Shown here: positions 13,519-27,090 of the stretch, in pieces | How the letters are laid out: every line of letters starts with the position of its first letter | Numbering within the stretch: position 1 is the stretch's first letter | Notes under the pieces: model-generated | Databases searched by the model: none | What the model was told of the DNA's origin: nothing | What the model saw: the letters and a program-made list of their open reading frames with translations, nothing else | Source of the DNA: Apostichopus japonicus | Lineage: Eukaryota; Echinodermata; Holothuroidea; Aspidochirotida; Stichopodidae | Direction of reading: 5' to 3' | Assembly: GCF_037975245.1 (NCBI RefSeq) | Contig: NC_092577.1 | Span: 36,326,898-36,390,897 of the forward strand | Length of the DNA: 64,000 bases | Position numbers and translations under genes: made by a program

Positions 13519-13598
13519 ATGACACAGAAATGCTCACACTGAGTCTGTTTGGTCTGGCCATTGCGTTCAAGAGGAAAACCATTGCAAGGAAACTTTGA
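13519..13598 (+). CDS. Candidate last coding exon of the ParB-like gene
   Basis: The acceptor is TTTTTTTCTGAAG. Joined to 12492-12597 in phase 1 it continues GDDTEMLTLSLFGLAIAFKR and reaches a TGA at 13596-13598. ParB-like domains have a comparable DxTE(A/M)L helix after the GxH motif. The stop comes early relative to typical family members, so the gene may be truncated, pseudogenised or spliced differently. No polyadenylation signal was identified with confidence. Confidence 0.4.
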
Positions 13599-14039
13599 TG
13601 GGATGATGGCACAGAACTTAATGTGCCTATTGTTGCTAGGGATGATCCTAGATCACAGAGGATGAAAAAAATGTGTATAGCACTGATTAAAAGAAGCGTA
13701 TTGATTTTGGTGAAGGTCAAAGGTCATTTGGGGACAACAGGGAGGTTAATTGTCTTGTAGGGTATATGTGTTCATGTTCAGGAAGTGGCAACACTGAAAC
13801 AGCCACATGGTCTTCTACTCTGAAAATCCTAAAATGCTTGTTTTAAGTGTGTGTGAAATAAAAAAAGGGGGGGGGGGAGGGTTGGGTAAGGTTACAGTGA
13901 CTTCTCTTATTATTGTATATTTTTGGTATAAAATTATTAGTAGGGGTATCAGTATGCCCATTAGAGCAATCTGAGGGTCTGAATAGTACATCCTTCAGAA
14001 CTGCATTGTAAGCCACTTATTGTTGTTATTAATGATGTA

Positions 14040-15225
14040 ATTTCTTATTGCTAAATGACACTCCGAGCAGTAGGGGGTGTATCGGTACGGACTTCAGAAC
14101 TGCATTCTTAGCCACCTAATGGTGTTATTATGTTATTTCAGAACTAATGGTGTAACTTCTTGGTGCTAAATGACACTCCAACCATTAGCGGGGCGTTTTG
14201 GTACACCTCTCAGAACTGTTTAGCAAGCCACTAAATTTTGTCACTTCTTGGTGCTAAATGACACTCCAACCAGTAGCGGGGCGTATTGGTACGCCCCTTA
14301 GAACTGTATTGCAAGCCACTAAATTTTGTAACTTCTTGGTGCTAAATGACATTCCAACCAATAGTGGGGCGTATTGGTACGCCCCTCAGAACTGTATTGT
14401 AAGCCACTAAATGTTGTTACTTCTTGGTGCTAAATGACACTCCAACCAGTAGCGGGGCGTATTGGTACGCCCCTTAGAACTGTATTGTAAGCCACTAAAT
14501 GTTGGTACTTCTTGGGGCTAAATGACACTCCAACCATTAGCGGGGCGTATTGGTACGCCCCTTAGAACTGTATTGCAAGCCACTAAATTTTGTTACTTCT
14601 TGGTGCTAAATGACACTCCAACCAGTAGCAGGGCGTATTGGTACGCCCCTTAATGGTGTTACTTCTTGGTGCTAAATGACACTCCAACCAGTAGCGGGGC
14701 GTATTGGTACGCCTCTTAGAACTGTATTGCAAGCCACTAAATTTTGTAACTTCTTGTTGCTAAATGACACTCCAACCAGTAGCGGGGCGTATTGGTACGC
14801 CCCTTAGAACTGTATTGTAAGCCACTAAGTGTTGGTACTTCTTGGGGCTAAATGACACTCCAACCATTAGCGGGGCGTATTGGTACGCCCCTTAGAACTG
14901 TATTGTAAGCCACTAAATGTTGGTACTTCTTGGTGCTAAATGACACTCCAACCAGTAGCGGGGCGTATTGGTACGCCCCTTAATGGTGTTACTTCTTGGT
15001 GCTAAATGACACTCCAACCAGTAGCGGGGCGTATTGGTACGCCTCTTAGAACTGTATTGCAAGCCACTAAATTTTGTAACTTCTTGTTGCTAAATGACAC
15101 TCCAACCAGTAGTGGGGCGTATTGGTACGCCCCTCAGAACTGTATTGCAAGCTACTAAATGTTGTTACTTCTTGGTGCTAAATGACACTCTCTTGCAGTT
15201 GTGGGGTGTATTTGTTTCACTGATT
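14040..15225. repeat. 88-bp minisatellite with a hairpin in every unit and a 330-bp higher-order period
   Basis: About 13 units. Positions of the GGGGCGTA-type hairpin start are 14189, 14278, 14366, 14454, 14542, 14630, 14696, 14784, 14872, 14960, 15026, 15114 and 15202 (degenerate), so spacing is 88 (or 89) bp except for two 66-bp units. The spacing pattern 88-88-66-88 occurs twice in a row (14454-14784 and 14784-15114), a 330-bp higher-order repeat. The hairpin is an 8-bp stem GGGGCGTA/TACGCCCC with a TTGG loop. More diverged units lie at 13930-14190. Confidence 0.95.
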
Positions 15226-18200
15226 CACTTTTGTACAGGGACAAGAGGTATTTTTCTTCCTTTTAATTCATGTAAGAAATTAACCTACTAAATTTCAGTT
15301 TATGGTCATGTAGATAAAATATAGCATGAAATACATAAGTTGGTACAAACAAAGAATAATTTTCTCATTGTGTTATTTTTTGTCTCAAATTTATGTATCT
15401 GCAGTATGATTACAATGCATTTGCCTTTTTAACTCACATTTTGAAGGTTTAAAGACAATGACAGTCATAGCGTAGATTTTTCCCTTATATATACTATATT
15501 TTTATACCCGAGTGCAAACGTCATTAAAAGCAATATAATTTCTGGTAAATTTATCAATGTTGAACAAAAAGTTTTTTTTTTCTTGGATAAAAGTCAGGTT
15601 TAAATAGTTCCTAGAAACCCTAAATGTTTCCTAGCCTCTTTACTATTATTTTTGCAACTGCATGTGTTCACATTTCATCATATACCTTGTCTATTTTATA
15701 CATTGTAGAAAATGGTGGGGGTTCTTTTAAAATAAAAAAGGACCAATATATCATCCTTTCAGCAGCCGGCTCTCCTTGCCCTCCCTACCTCAACATCTCT
15801 CTATCCGACACCCTCCATTTCACCCAAGAAAAACATACTAAAACACTTACATCCGCCCATAACCCATACAAATTCCTTGTCTATTTTATACATTGCAACA
15901 AAACGTGGGCGTTCTTTTTAAAATTAATAAGACCAATATAATACCCTTTCAACAGCCGGCTCTCCTTGCCCTATATACCACCTCCCCTCGTCATATCCGA
16001 CTCCATTCATGCCACTACTGCACTAGAAAGTGACGAATACAAGTCTGTGACAGGAAGAAACTTCAAAATTTAGTTCTAGCAAAGTGACGAATGTGTGATG
16101 AATGTGTGACGAATGTCTAAAATTAACTGAAAATGACATGACATAACGACGAATATGTTTACACTAAAATTACTACTTTGTAAGAAATTTTTCGATTAGC
16201 AACAAACATGAGAACTCAAAGTTCTATTTGTTATATTTAAAATATTGACAACCTTCGGTACAAAAGATCCTTTTTTAATTACGCTATACTAAAGTCAAAA
16301 TGTGAAAATCTTTAGAGCGCGTTTTCTCAAAACTCACATTTTGAACATTCGTCACTACGCCAGAACGGGGACGATATGTTCCAAACGATCGGTTATGAAA
16401 TAATGAAGAACAAACCTATGCTGAACTCATGGTACAGCTATGCTACTTTTTTATTATTATTATAATTGTCATCTGTAATGAGGGTAGTCCTTCTCAGTGC
16501 AGCCAGAGGAGTCCTTTGGTGATTCAATGTCCGCGGTATACTAAAATTCATAGCAACAGTTTGCCAAGTTTCGTGGAACTATATTGCCATGGGCCGTAGA
16601 TACGGCTATAAGGTCGACCTCTATTAATTATGTTCGCGATTGGAGCCTAGTCTGTTTGAGTGTAGCATACGTATTTTTAAAGCCCTATTAGCTTACACAC
16701 TAAATCTCAAAACTAATGTGGTCTGTAAGTCTAGATAGAAGTTCGAACTAGCTACGCTGCCCATCACTGGATAGCTGACAAGTTGTAGTAGGAACAAACG
16801 CATTTGTTGCTATGAGAGCCCGACGTTTACGTCATTTGTAAACAGACCTCCTTACTCAGTAGTAAACAATTTTCGTACGCTGCTCGTGGCAGGCCTAAAT
16901 GGGTCTAAAATTGTCTCAATTTATCCAATTTGTGCACCACAAGTACTTCCATTCCTGATTTTAAGCATGCTAGCCAGAAGAAAAAAAACAGATCTTGATT
17001 GATAACATATAAAAAAAAAGGGTTATCCTGCTGCTTTTGGCACTTTTTACTAAGAACAACTCTCTGATGGATTGATATAGACTCCAACTGGAGTATACCA
17101 TCTTAAATATATATGTCCTTTAAGGGGCAACAAACTTGGCTCTCTTACAGAAGCCGGTTAGGTTGGAAAGCATTCACTTAGATGCCGTCATTTACATGTG
17201 AAGGCATGGAAGGCGAGGGTTTCGATTAATTACAGTCACAATTCCTGGAAGAGAAGTAAAATCTGTTTCCACTTGAATGACCAGTCCGTTCTGAACGTGC
17301 ATCATTGTTCACAGGTTCAGTAAATGACATAACCAGGACATTACTGCATCATAGCCAATGTAAGAATTAAACGACAAGCAAAATTATTCAGTATCAGTAG
17401 GAGTAAAGAGAAAAATGTGTAACAGCGAAGTATTTAAGTATAAGGTATTCTGAAAACAATGTTCATGACTTGCACGGTTTGAAATATCAATTTGTTCTTG
17501 AATAAACGAAAAATGAAGACGAATATTGTTAATATAAGCTTCCAATTGTATTTCATAAATTTTGTATTCCATTTTATACTGAATCGTACTAACATGATAA
17601 ACTTTGAGTTATATCATTTATTCCATAGTTAGGAGATATTAACGTTATTCTAAATGATTCCTTGTGTAATTTTGTTCCTGTCGAATATGTACCAAGAGCA
17701 AACGAAGCGTTAATAATATTGCTGCTTTACACCTGAAGGTCGTTGACCAAAAAAAAGAAACATAGGTCACAAAGTATACTTTTACATGATTTGAAATTAA
17801 ACTTAGCATTGCAATTGACAAGAATATAATGAATACAAAGCAGCTTCAGATTTGAAATATTGCTTGTTTATACCTAAAGGTCTTTAACCAGAATAAAGAA
17901 CTTACATCACAAAATCGTGGGAACTTAGTCATTTCTGAATTGCCAGGGTCTTGTGCAAATATACGGCTCAGTTTATGATCACATTTTTAAGCAATTCAAT
18001 GATCATGGTATTTGCCACTGTTGTAAAGTTTGAGCCCTCGATGAGAGCCGTTGGCATTGTTTGTTAGGCCGGATTAAACAGACGGTGAAATGGGCATCCC
18101 TGGGCATGATCTACGAAGGGACACGGAACCTTTGTTCGGACTGTACACACTAACCTTAGTAATGTAAGCATATGGAAGCTGTCAAAAGTGAAAGATGACG

Positions 18201-18395
18201 TAAGCCGTCATGGTAGGGATCGGTTTGTATATGTTAATAATGCAAAGCAAATTGCAGGTTTATTTCGGTCTTTAGTGTGTTACAACTTACCAATGTTATA
18301 AAAGGAATGCAATGCATCCAAAAATATCGTACTTGCAATAATACTGACCCAGACATTTTGTGTATAGTGTACAGTGGATACAAAAAAATACTGAA
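15226..18395. other. Gene-free stretch with a local duplication
   Basis: Mostly AT-rich. 15685-16010 holds two diverged copies of a 190-bp unit (starting CCTTGTCTATTTTATACATTG at 15685 and 15875, both with CAGCCGGCTCTCCTTGCCCT). 16020-16130 has repeated GTGACGAATGT phrases, with one inverted copy near 16345. No exon is recognised. Confidence 0.5.
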
Positions 18396-18401
18396 TGCAT
18401 T

Positions 18402-20790
18402 CAGGGTTCTGCCGCTGCCGGTCGGCGCCGGTCGGGCCCGACCAGCACGCTGAATTACCGACCGCCACAATCTGCCTGAGTGACTTTTCCGACCGGCACT
18501 TATTTTCGATAGGAACTCCAAAAAACAGCTTCATAGCCGGAGGGTCGAACGTACAGATACAATCTCTTTGAGACTAGAGGAAATCCAGTTCATAACTGTT
18601 CAAAATATCCAACACATCACAGTGTCATACTTAGTAAAAATTACCAGAGTTCCGCATTCCAGACCAATGACTCTTTTCCGTTTCCAACTCCCGATCGTAC
18701 TTTTGATAGTTTCATTTATATATATTTTTATCGCGCGAGACACAGGCACTATCCAGCTAGCTAGTACACATACGGCCGTTAACCTACGTAGCGGGTGAAT
18801 TTACATCATATTGCATTGGGCACGAGTGACAAGGGCTGGAAAACCTTGCGAACCGTCCGAACCAGGTTCGCGGGAAATCCGCGATGCTCGCGGGAAATCC
18901 AGCACGGCTGGCGAAAAAAAATGGACAAAACAAAACAAAAATAGAAAAAAAAACGGGACGAAAAACTAAAAAAAAAAACACAAAGGACAAATAAGTACAT
19001 CTATAAAAAAACCAAAAGTAAAATTTCACAAGAAAAGTTTCAGAAACAAAAGGAAAATGTTCAGAGAGCGTGCTCGCAATTTTAGTCACAATACCAACGA
19101 GTAATGATGTGTCCCACCAACCCACTTACAATGGCTATTTCGCAAGCTTCAGGGTATACGTGTCACACGGACACCCACGGCCCAGCGCGGGAAGGTTGCT
19201 GTAAATCAGCCTCGCGGGGCATGTTTTGAACAATATTGCCATTCCACTTTCTTTTATATTTGTATTGTATGTTGGTTAGTAAACGTTTCTTTCGTATGAA
19301 TTTGACTTCAGTTCAGTGTTCCCACTAAGGTGCGGGATTCCCTTCAACTGACTCAGTAATCCCGCAAAGAAAACATTTGTCTGCTGGAAATCCCCGCATC
19401 GTTTTTTGCATTCGCGATGAGTTTATACTCAATGTACAACTTATTCACTTGACCGTATAGAGCAAAAAAACTGAAAATCAATTGTGTACCAATTGTGTAC
19501 GGAAAGGTGGTAGGCTACACCTTTCAAATTTTACGAAAGATCGAGCAAAGCACTTTCGAAAAATTCACGCCAAACTTGCATATCGTACTAAATGCAACTC
19601 GTACTAATGTCATGTAAACAAGGCTCTAGTGCATCCATTTATGAATAAACCAGAAGACCACATCTGGTGTTAAGCGGGGGGGGGGGGGGAAGAAAGTATT
19701 TTCTAGCATTTCCAAAAATACCGAAAAAATAATATCCTACCATAGTTAAGTGTATAGCAAATAGCCTAACCACCTCGGCGGTTATAACGGACCTCACGTA
19801 ACTAAAAAATCACAACTAATTGTATTTTGCGGAGTTTACGTTTTCTACAAGAACATGGAAACAATATTTAGCATTGAGTTAATCATGCCAAGTGGCCTAA
19901 AACATGTGATTACAAGGGTAACTTTCATAAAGATGGCCATAGCAAGGGGCCATGATATCGTGCTATGCGTGTATGGTATGGACTGTGCCTCGTGTTTCAT
20001 AGGGTGTGCATGCGGAGGAGTCAGTTGGCTTGAGGTGTGTTTTACTTACCTACAGTAAATGTAACGGGGATATTTTACCTACTTTTCTTGAACGTCTAAG
20101 ATATCATTTCGCATAACTTCACCGATCCTTTACTGACTGACCTAATTAATTCTAGAGTGGAACGAAAATAGTTTACTCCATGAAAAGTTCCCTGGCAACG
20201 TGCCAAAAAATGTTAACAAACAGGTGTTAGACAGGGGATGAGCTCACAGTTGTTTGGCAAGGTACCTGGGAAAATTCGCAGCACATGTACCGTGGTAGTT
20301 GGGTAGGGTTAAACACTGCAGTAATAAACGCTGTTCGAAGGTTCACTGCATGATATCGCGCAGTTGATCGGAGTTATTCACTGGTTTACTCTTTCAATGG
20401 ACCGATTTCATAGGCCCGATATTGATTAAATGAGAGAGAATACATAATTCATTATGATTCGTCTTTATTTGGGAGTGGACTCTCACTCACTGTCCATCTA
20501 AAATTATCATCTCAGCCTGAATGATTTATTTAATAGGCACCACCGGCTGGTCTGTACTCTGGTGCTCCAGATATTTGTCCTAACTTTTTTCACTAATTAT
20601 GAAAAATTCCAGACATGAGATCTTATTTCAAAGCTGTCTACACGTGGCTCAGAATACTCGGGAAGGGCCGTTTCCGGCCATCTGGGGGTTTCCAAAACCC
20701 AAAATTTTCTTGTACGCTCCGCGCCAACCGATGGTGGCGCTCCGCTTAGATAGTCCTGCCGGCACTCAATCCACCCTGGGCAGAACCCTG
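18402..20790. mobile_element. DNA transposon, TIR CAGGGTTCTGCC, 6-bp TSD TGCATT
   Basis: The left end CAGGGTTCTGCC is matched by inverted GGCAGAACCCTG at the right end. TGCATT flanks both sides (18396-18401 and 20791-20796). The 2.4-kb interior includes GC-rich blocks with repeated CGCGGGAAATCC phrases near 18868-18900, a poly-G run near 19677-19689, and a module at about 20660-20760 shared with the elements at 26174 and 56464. No transposase is recognisable; it may contain older nested insertions. Confidence 0.6.
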
Positions 20791-20796
20791 TGCATT

Positions 20797-22136
20797 ATTC
20801 AGACATGTTTTCATATGTACTATACCTTTCATCTGAAAAAAATATCACTGAAATACGTCACAAGTATCTTCAGAATATGTTGATACTTCAAGTAAGACCA
20901 TTATCCTAAACTGAATTATAACAAAAGTTAATAATTGAAAGATATTGTAAAATATACCCTGAAACACTTTAATTTTACAAGTTAAGGAGGTTATAATGAT
21001 GGTTATTTCCTGTAAATAACTGTAAGCTTGTTAAAAAACGCTAAGAATTCATTCCTTTGCTAATGAAGTGTTGCACTTTTCCATGGAGATATGATAGACA
21101 GCCCTGTTTACATCCACAGCATGGTTCTTCACTTTACACCTCACGTAACAGAGCAAGATGTAAAGAGGTGATTGAATAGCTACAGGAACGTCTTGAACCA
21201 TTGTGCTACTGTCTCGAAGACTTCTTTGTTGTACTTCTTGCTCTGAGGCTCTAGTTCAAGTGGGAACATATATATCTGATGCCAGCTGTTGCCTTATTAA
21301 TATTAACAAGTTCAACTTGATATGCACCTTCTTACCATAGTTAGGCATAAATATAATAATGGTCTATTCGAAAGTAAAATTTATTTTTATAACAAACGAA
21401 TGCATTTTCTTCGCATTAACATTTCATGTGGATGGAATTGTTGTGTTATTATATTTTCACTGAAGCTTATTGATTCAAACCTAATATGGGGACACATTAG
21501 TACCGATATTCGTCAAAGTTGATTGGGTCCTAGCGTATACTTTTGGTGCATCGCCATATTCTATTCTTTTCAGAACCTTCGAACTTCAAGAGTATTCGAA
21601 CTTGATGAGTATCCTGTCCATCAAAGGTAATGACACCTTCCAGTAAAATGTTTGGCATATCTTATTAAACTTCAAAATGTAAGACCGTTGACCTGAGAAC
21701 AAGGAAGCTTCGCACGACTTCTGTTCACCGTCATGTTATTAGAATCTAGTTAACAACGCTACAAAGGATCGTGATGAGTGTAATTAATAGTTTTATACAT
21801 AACGAAACATATTAACAAATGTTCTTCAAAATATGTGTAAATGCCAACAATACAGAATTCTTAGTACAATTGGCTAGAAGTAGTCTATGTGAACAGAAAG
21901 GCTTAACAAAAACTTACAGAAATAGTATAGCCAGTTTCCACAAATTAAAGACCAGCAAAATGCTGATGAAGAAATATAATTAATAAATATAATGAATATG
22001 TTCGTTGCGCTCTGACTTTGGTTATTGTTCTTGAACTGGAAGTCTTTCAATTATGTTCACAACTATAACTCAATTTTGAGGCTATGCGATGGGCGGTCAT
22101 TTTATATATTTTTCCCTCTCATATGAAACGTTCTAG
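20797..22136. other. Gene-free stretch
   Basis: No exon, RNA gene or transposon end is recognised. AT-rich. Its right edge is the acceptor-like tract before the 22137 exon. Confidence 0.45.
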
Positions 22137-22188
22137 ATGGACGAAGAGATAAAAGATAGCTCTTCCGAAGATAGATCAGAATCTTCAG
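22137..22188 (+). pseudogene. Orphan 52-nt first coding exon of a GVIN-type GTPase gene
   Basis: Seen: a pyrimidine-rich acceptor ending TTCTAG, an ATG immediately after it, 17 codons plus one base encoding a Ser/Glu-rich acidic peptide (SSSEDRSESS near its end), then a gtaact donor. The first coding exon of the GTPase gene at 33136-33187 (minus strand) has exactly the same length, ATG position, phase 1 end and Ser/Glu composition. No giant GTPase exon follows on this strand before 27 kb, so I infer a relic of a sister gene, in opposite orientation, whose main exon was lost. A chance exon-like match is possible. Confidence 0.5.
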
Positions 22189-22358
22189 GTAACTTCTTTT
22201 AAAGCTCGACATTATAACCTTGTAGTTTATTTGTTTCGTGGTTATTTGTTTTGGGTGAGGAATAGGGATCATTCGAAGAGTTAGGTGTCTCATTAGTAAA
22301 TGCAGTATTGTAGATGCCTATGTCGTGATTTTCCTTGACTTTTCTTTTGTTTATTGTT

Positions 22359-22385
22359 ATATATATATATATATATATATATATA
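22359..22385. repeat. (TA)n microsatellite
   Basis: About 13 TA dinucleotides, 170 bp downstream of the orphan exon. Confidence 0.9.
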
Positions 22386-22389
22386 CCAT

Positions 22390-25243
22390 ATGGAAAGGTG
22401 GCGATCATTTGATCCGTGCATAGTCGACCTCGGGCCTTAAGTGTGTGTTTTATACCTTCCAAAACGACCGTATCGCGATCTTTTGAAAAAAATCAATGTA
22501 CCGATATCATTTACTGATATCGGCTAAAACAAATTACAGTAGTTTAAACATTTCTCTTTCATAATCTTTTAACCAATCATCATTAATCTGAACTTTACTG
22601 TATGTCGTTTTCAGATTAAAAAAGTTTAAATTTTTAGTCCAGTCGGATTTATGTGCTTGCATATTCGTTTATTTTACAAGGACGCTAACTTCAAACTACT
22701 CGAATTCTCAGACCGTTTGATCAAACTGCATGGCTAAACTTGCGCAACTAACTTCAAATTCTGTTCTTTCATATTATATAAGCCTATTTCTGATTGGTTA
22801 ATGTTCACTGTATGTCTTTTTTCCATCAAATGAAAGTTTCCGTTAGAAATTTTTCTTCGAAAACCTCATTATAACGCCTCATTATTTATTCATGAGCTAC
22901 ATCACGAATCAGCTTGTGTATCAACAACATTCTCACTGATGCTTCGTCCGACAATCGTATTGTGATTTCTGAGGTGAATTTCGAGATTTGTTAAGTAATA
23001 TGCAATGAAATAAGATGACGACATTGCAATAAACATAAATTAACAAGTTGAGAATCCTATTTCATAGTTTCCTTTGAAATAGGATGAATATAGTGATATA
23101 AATTGCCCACGTAAACGTTTGTAGCGAACGTACAGGCCTACCGTGCTGTATGTATTAATGCATATGGTTTCGTACAGTTAGGTTAACACTCGTATGTACG
23201 TAGGCTAAAGCTATCGTTAGGACTATCACTGGTTGTTTGTGTGGATGATACCACTGTAAGTGGGTAACTCTTTATTTTGCTTTTACAACCAATTGATTTG
23301 TAACAAATGTTATTTTCTCAAGTTCGATTAAAAGGTGTGCAGACAAATAAATGTATAAACACAACGTAATGTCTCAGTGTTCGTTTACATTCACTGCTAT
23401 AATTATTTTAGCATCAATTCATTTAGAAACAAATACAATCCCCTTGATGAAACAGTCCACCTGTCAATATGCATATTCATACCGGTGACTCATAACATCG
23501 GCGGATTTCAGTCTGTGTGGCTTTGTAGAGCAAATGCTCTTTTATAGCCTAAACTTTTCCATATGTTATATACTTATATATACTTATATATAAATATATA
23601 TATACATATACAAATACAAATACACATGTACATGTATATGTAAGAATTACCTCAATGCAAAACCTACACTACACTATATACGTTGGTTTGCGATAATATT
23701 CAATGATCAGGTTAGTATAAGCTTCAGGCTACTTTAGTTTCTCTTAACGCTTTGGTTAATTGTCTAGAATGATGCCATTGTGTTCATTCAATAATTTAAA
23801 GTCTGTGTTATTTTCAAAATGTTAGCCTGTTTCCTATTTTAATTAGCTCTTAACCCAAGTATGCTAATAGATACTCTTCATTTGTTTGCGTGTGGTTGAA
23901 AGGGAGCTTTTGTCTAATTCTTCCCCGGCTAAATGTTAAAACAAAAATGACGATTACATGTGACCGACATGGCCTCAGCCCCAATCCACCACACCACCGG
24001 GACCCCCACTGTGAGCGTCACTGAACTGAATTCGTTCAAACTTATATATATAATTCATCCTTCAATCGCTGTTGAACCTCCTGACACCACTTGCCAGTCC
24101 TGTTGTTTCCTTGTAGCAACTTTTCAGTGTCGTATGTAGAAGATCAACACGAAACATACTTTAGGTACTGTATTGTGTACTGCGCAAAAATAACACCAAA
24201 CAAAAATTTCTCCTCCATATATGAACAGCCAAGCTTTATTTAAGTATAGCAAAATGGAAAAAAAAGGTGTTTAAGTCAAGACTAAGCACCACCTTAGTGA
24301 TAAAAAAAGTTTTAAGTTTAATATAGATAAATATTTCGATCAAGGGTGATAGGCAATTAATTTCTTAAGGTTGAATAAATGTTAATTGACTGTGGTTACT
24401 ATGGTTTCTAATTACATTTTAAAATACTATATTGTAAAGGATAAACTGTCAAGATTTGCTTACGTGACATAATTTACATATTGAAATGTGAATTCAATCA
24501 TAAATTATATCACTGTTATAACATTACATTCAACTTCAAATAGCTCTTCAGAATGCTGTCAGCAAATTGTAGATTGTTGTCAGTTGAGAATATTCAAACA
24601 ATAATACTTCCATGATTGCAAAACAACTTAAACTGTTTCTTAATTTTATGTGCATGATTAAGGTATATCGTTTTCAAATTAACAAATTAAAACTTAAACC
24701 GCTTTAGTGTAAAATTTTAAATATTGATTAATACTAACTAAACATTTAATAGATATTTTCGAATGATAGTAAACGTTTTTCTTTAACGAAATTAATATAC
24801 ATTGTTCTACAATTTTTTTTACTTAAGCTATAGTTTTCAGGATGCTTTGAGTTCTTGTCTTTAACAAAATCCAAGTTTACCATCGATCAATAAAAGTGAT
24901 ATACAGATAATTTCGTAAGGTTGAATAAAGGTAAATTAACTGTAGTTACTAACTATACTTTCTTATACATGAAGATATAATAATATGTAATGAAAAACAT
25001 TCAAGTCTAGCTAATAAGGCTACGTTATGTCAATCATGTGTTAGCACATTATAATAATATTATATTGTATTGGAGATTGTGCCAGTTTAAAATTAAAATG
25101 TTTTTGTTTTTTCTTTGAGTTAAACAACACAAAAAAACTGATAATATTCTGTTTTATTATAAGTAATATACAATGCCTGTTTTACATACTAAAACATTTA
25201 TTAAAGTTTTCTACCTCAACTACGAAAAGAAATACTTTCACCG

Positions 25244-25244
<1 letters not shown>
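22390..25244. other. Gene-free AT-rich stretch
   Basis: No exon recognised. There is a TATA/ACAT-rich simple-sequence patch at about 23567-23642. Phrases such as GGTTGAATAAA...TTAACTGT...GGTTACTA recur (24370-24405 and 24918-24955), which may be a diverged duplication. Confidence 0.45.

Positions 25245-25312
<68 letters not shown>
25245..25312. repeat. (TA)n microsatellite
   Basis: An uninterrupted TA run of about 68 bp. Confidence 0.95.
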
Positions 25313-25316
<4 letters not shown>

Positions 25317-26173
25317 TATGCGTTTAAATTTTCAAAATTAAAGACAGGATTAATATCTTACATGATAAAGGTAAACATTTTTTTCAAAATTACAATTTTC
25401 TTTTCTTAAAACTTTTCATAGTTACAAGTTTGGTTTCTTATATCGATGTGTGTTAATTTGTAAATATTGTTAAATGAAACAAAGTTAACTTTTTTGTAAC
25501 GAATATACATGCTGAAAGAATGTTATACGTTTAATATTGTTTCCAATGATTTGTCTCTTAAAAGACACATTAACAGTTAGTTCGTGGATTTTGAAGTGTC
25601 AGAAATGCTTAAAAAGTTATAAAGTTGACTCCTGAAGTTTTACTTTCAGAAAAAGTCTAAGAGAAAATTCCACGCGATTTCGAACATATATAACTTTACA
25701 TATATGCATTTACAATATATCATATTTTAGCGAAACAATTTTGTCTTTTAAAATAGCCACAGTTATAAATATTAGTTGGGATTCGCCAATTACAGATTGT
25801 TGTTTTCATTAGATTGACACAAGGATCATAAACTTTCGATTTTAATTTTGAAATTAAAGATGAAAGTATTATTATAACTTTGTTACAAAATCGAAACTAA
25901 CATTGAAGAGTTAAACTGGACAATAATTCATGTCCACAGTGATGGTAAAATTATGTGACCAACTATCTACCTATTATTTTTGTCTTTTTTTCACATTTTC
26001 TCCCTTCAAATTTGCAATATAATTCAACTAGAGCTTAAAACGGTTACCGTAAACGATACTTTACTGAATAATATAACAGATCTGTAGAAAATGTGTACTG
26101 CTCGTGGTGTTATTTTGCGATGACAGCATCTGTTGCATCTTAAATATACGTGTACCGTCTTGCACTATATAAC

Positions 26174-27064
<891 letters not shown>

Positions 27065-27090
27065 TATATAACCTATGCTACTGCTGCTGT

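Noticed and set aside
14040-15225. CRISPR-like regular repeat array
   Set aside because: Units are contiguous 88-bp tandem repeats without unique spacers, in a eukaryotic genome; a minisatellite.
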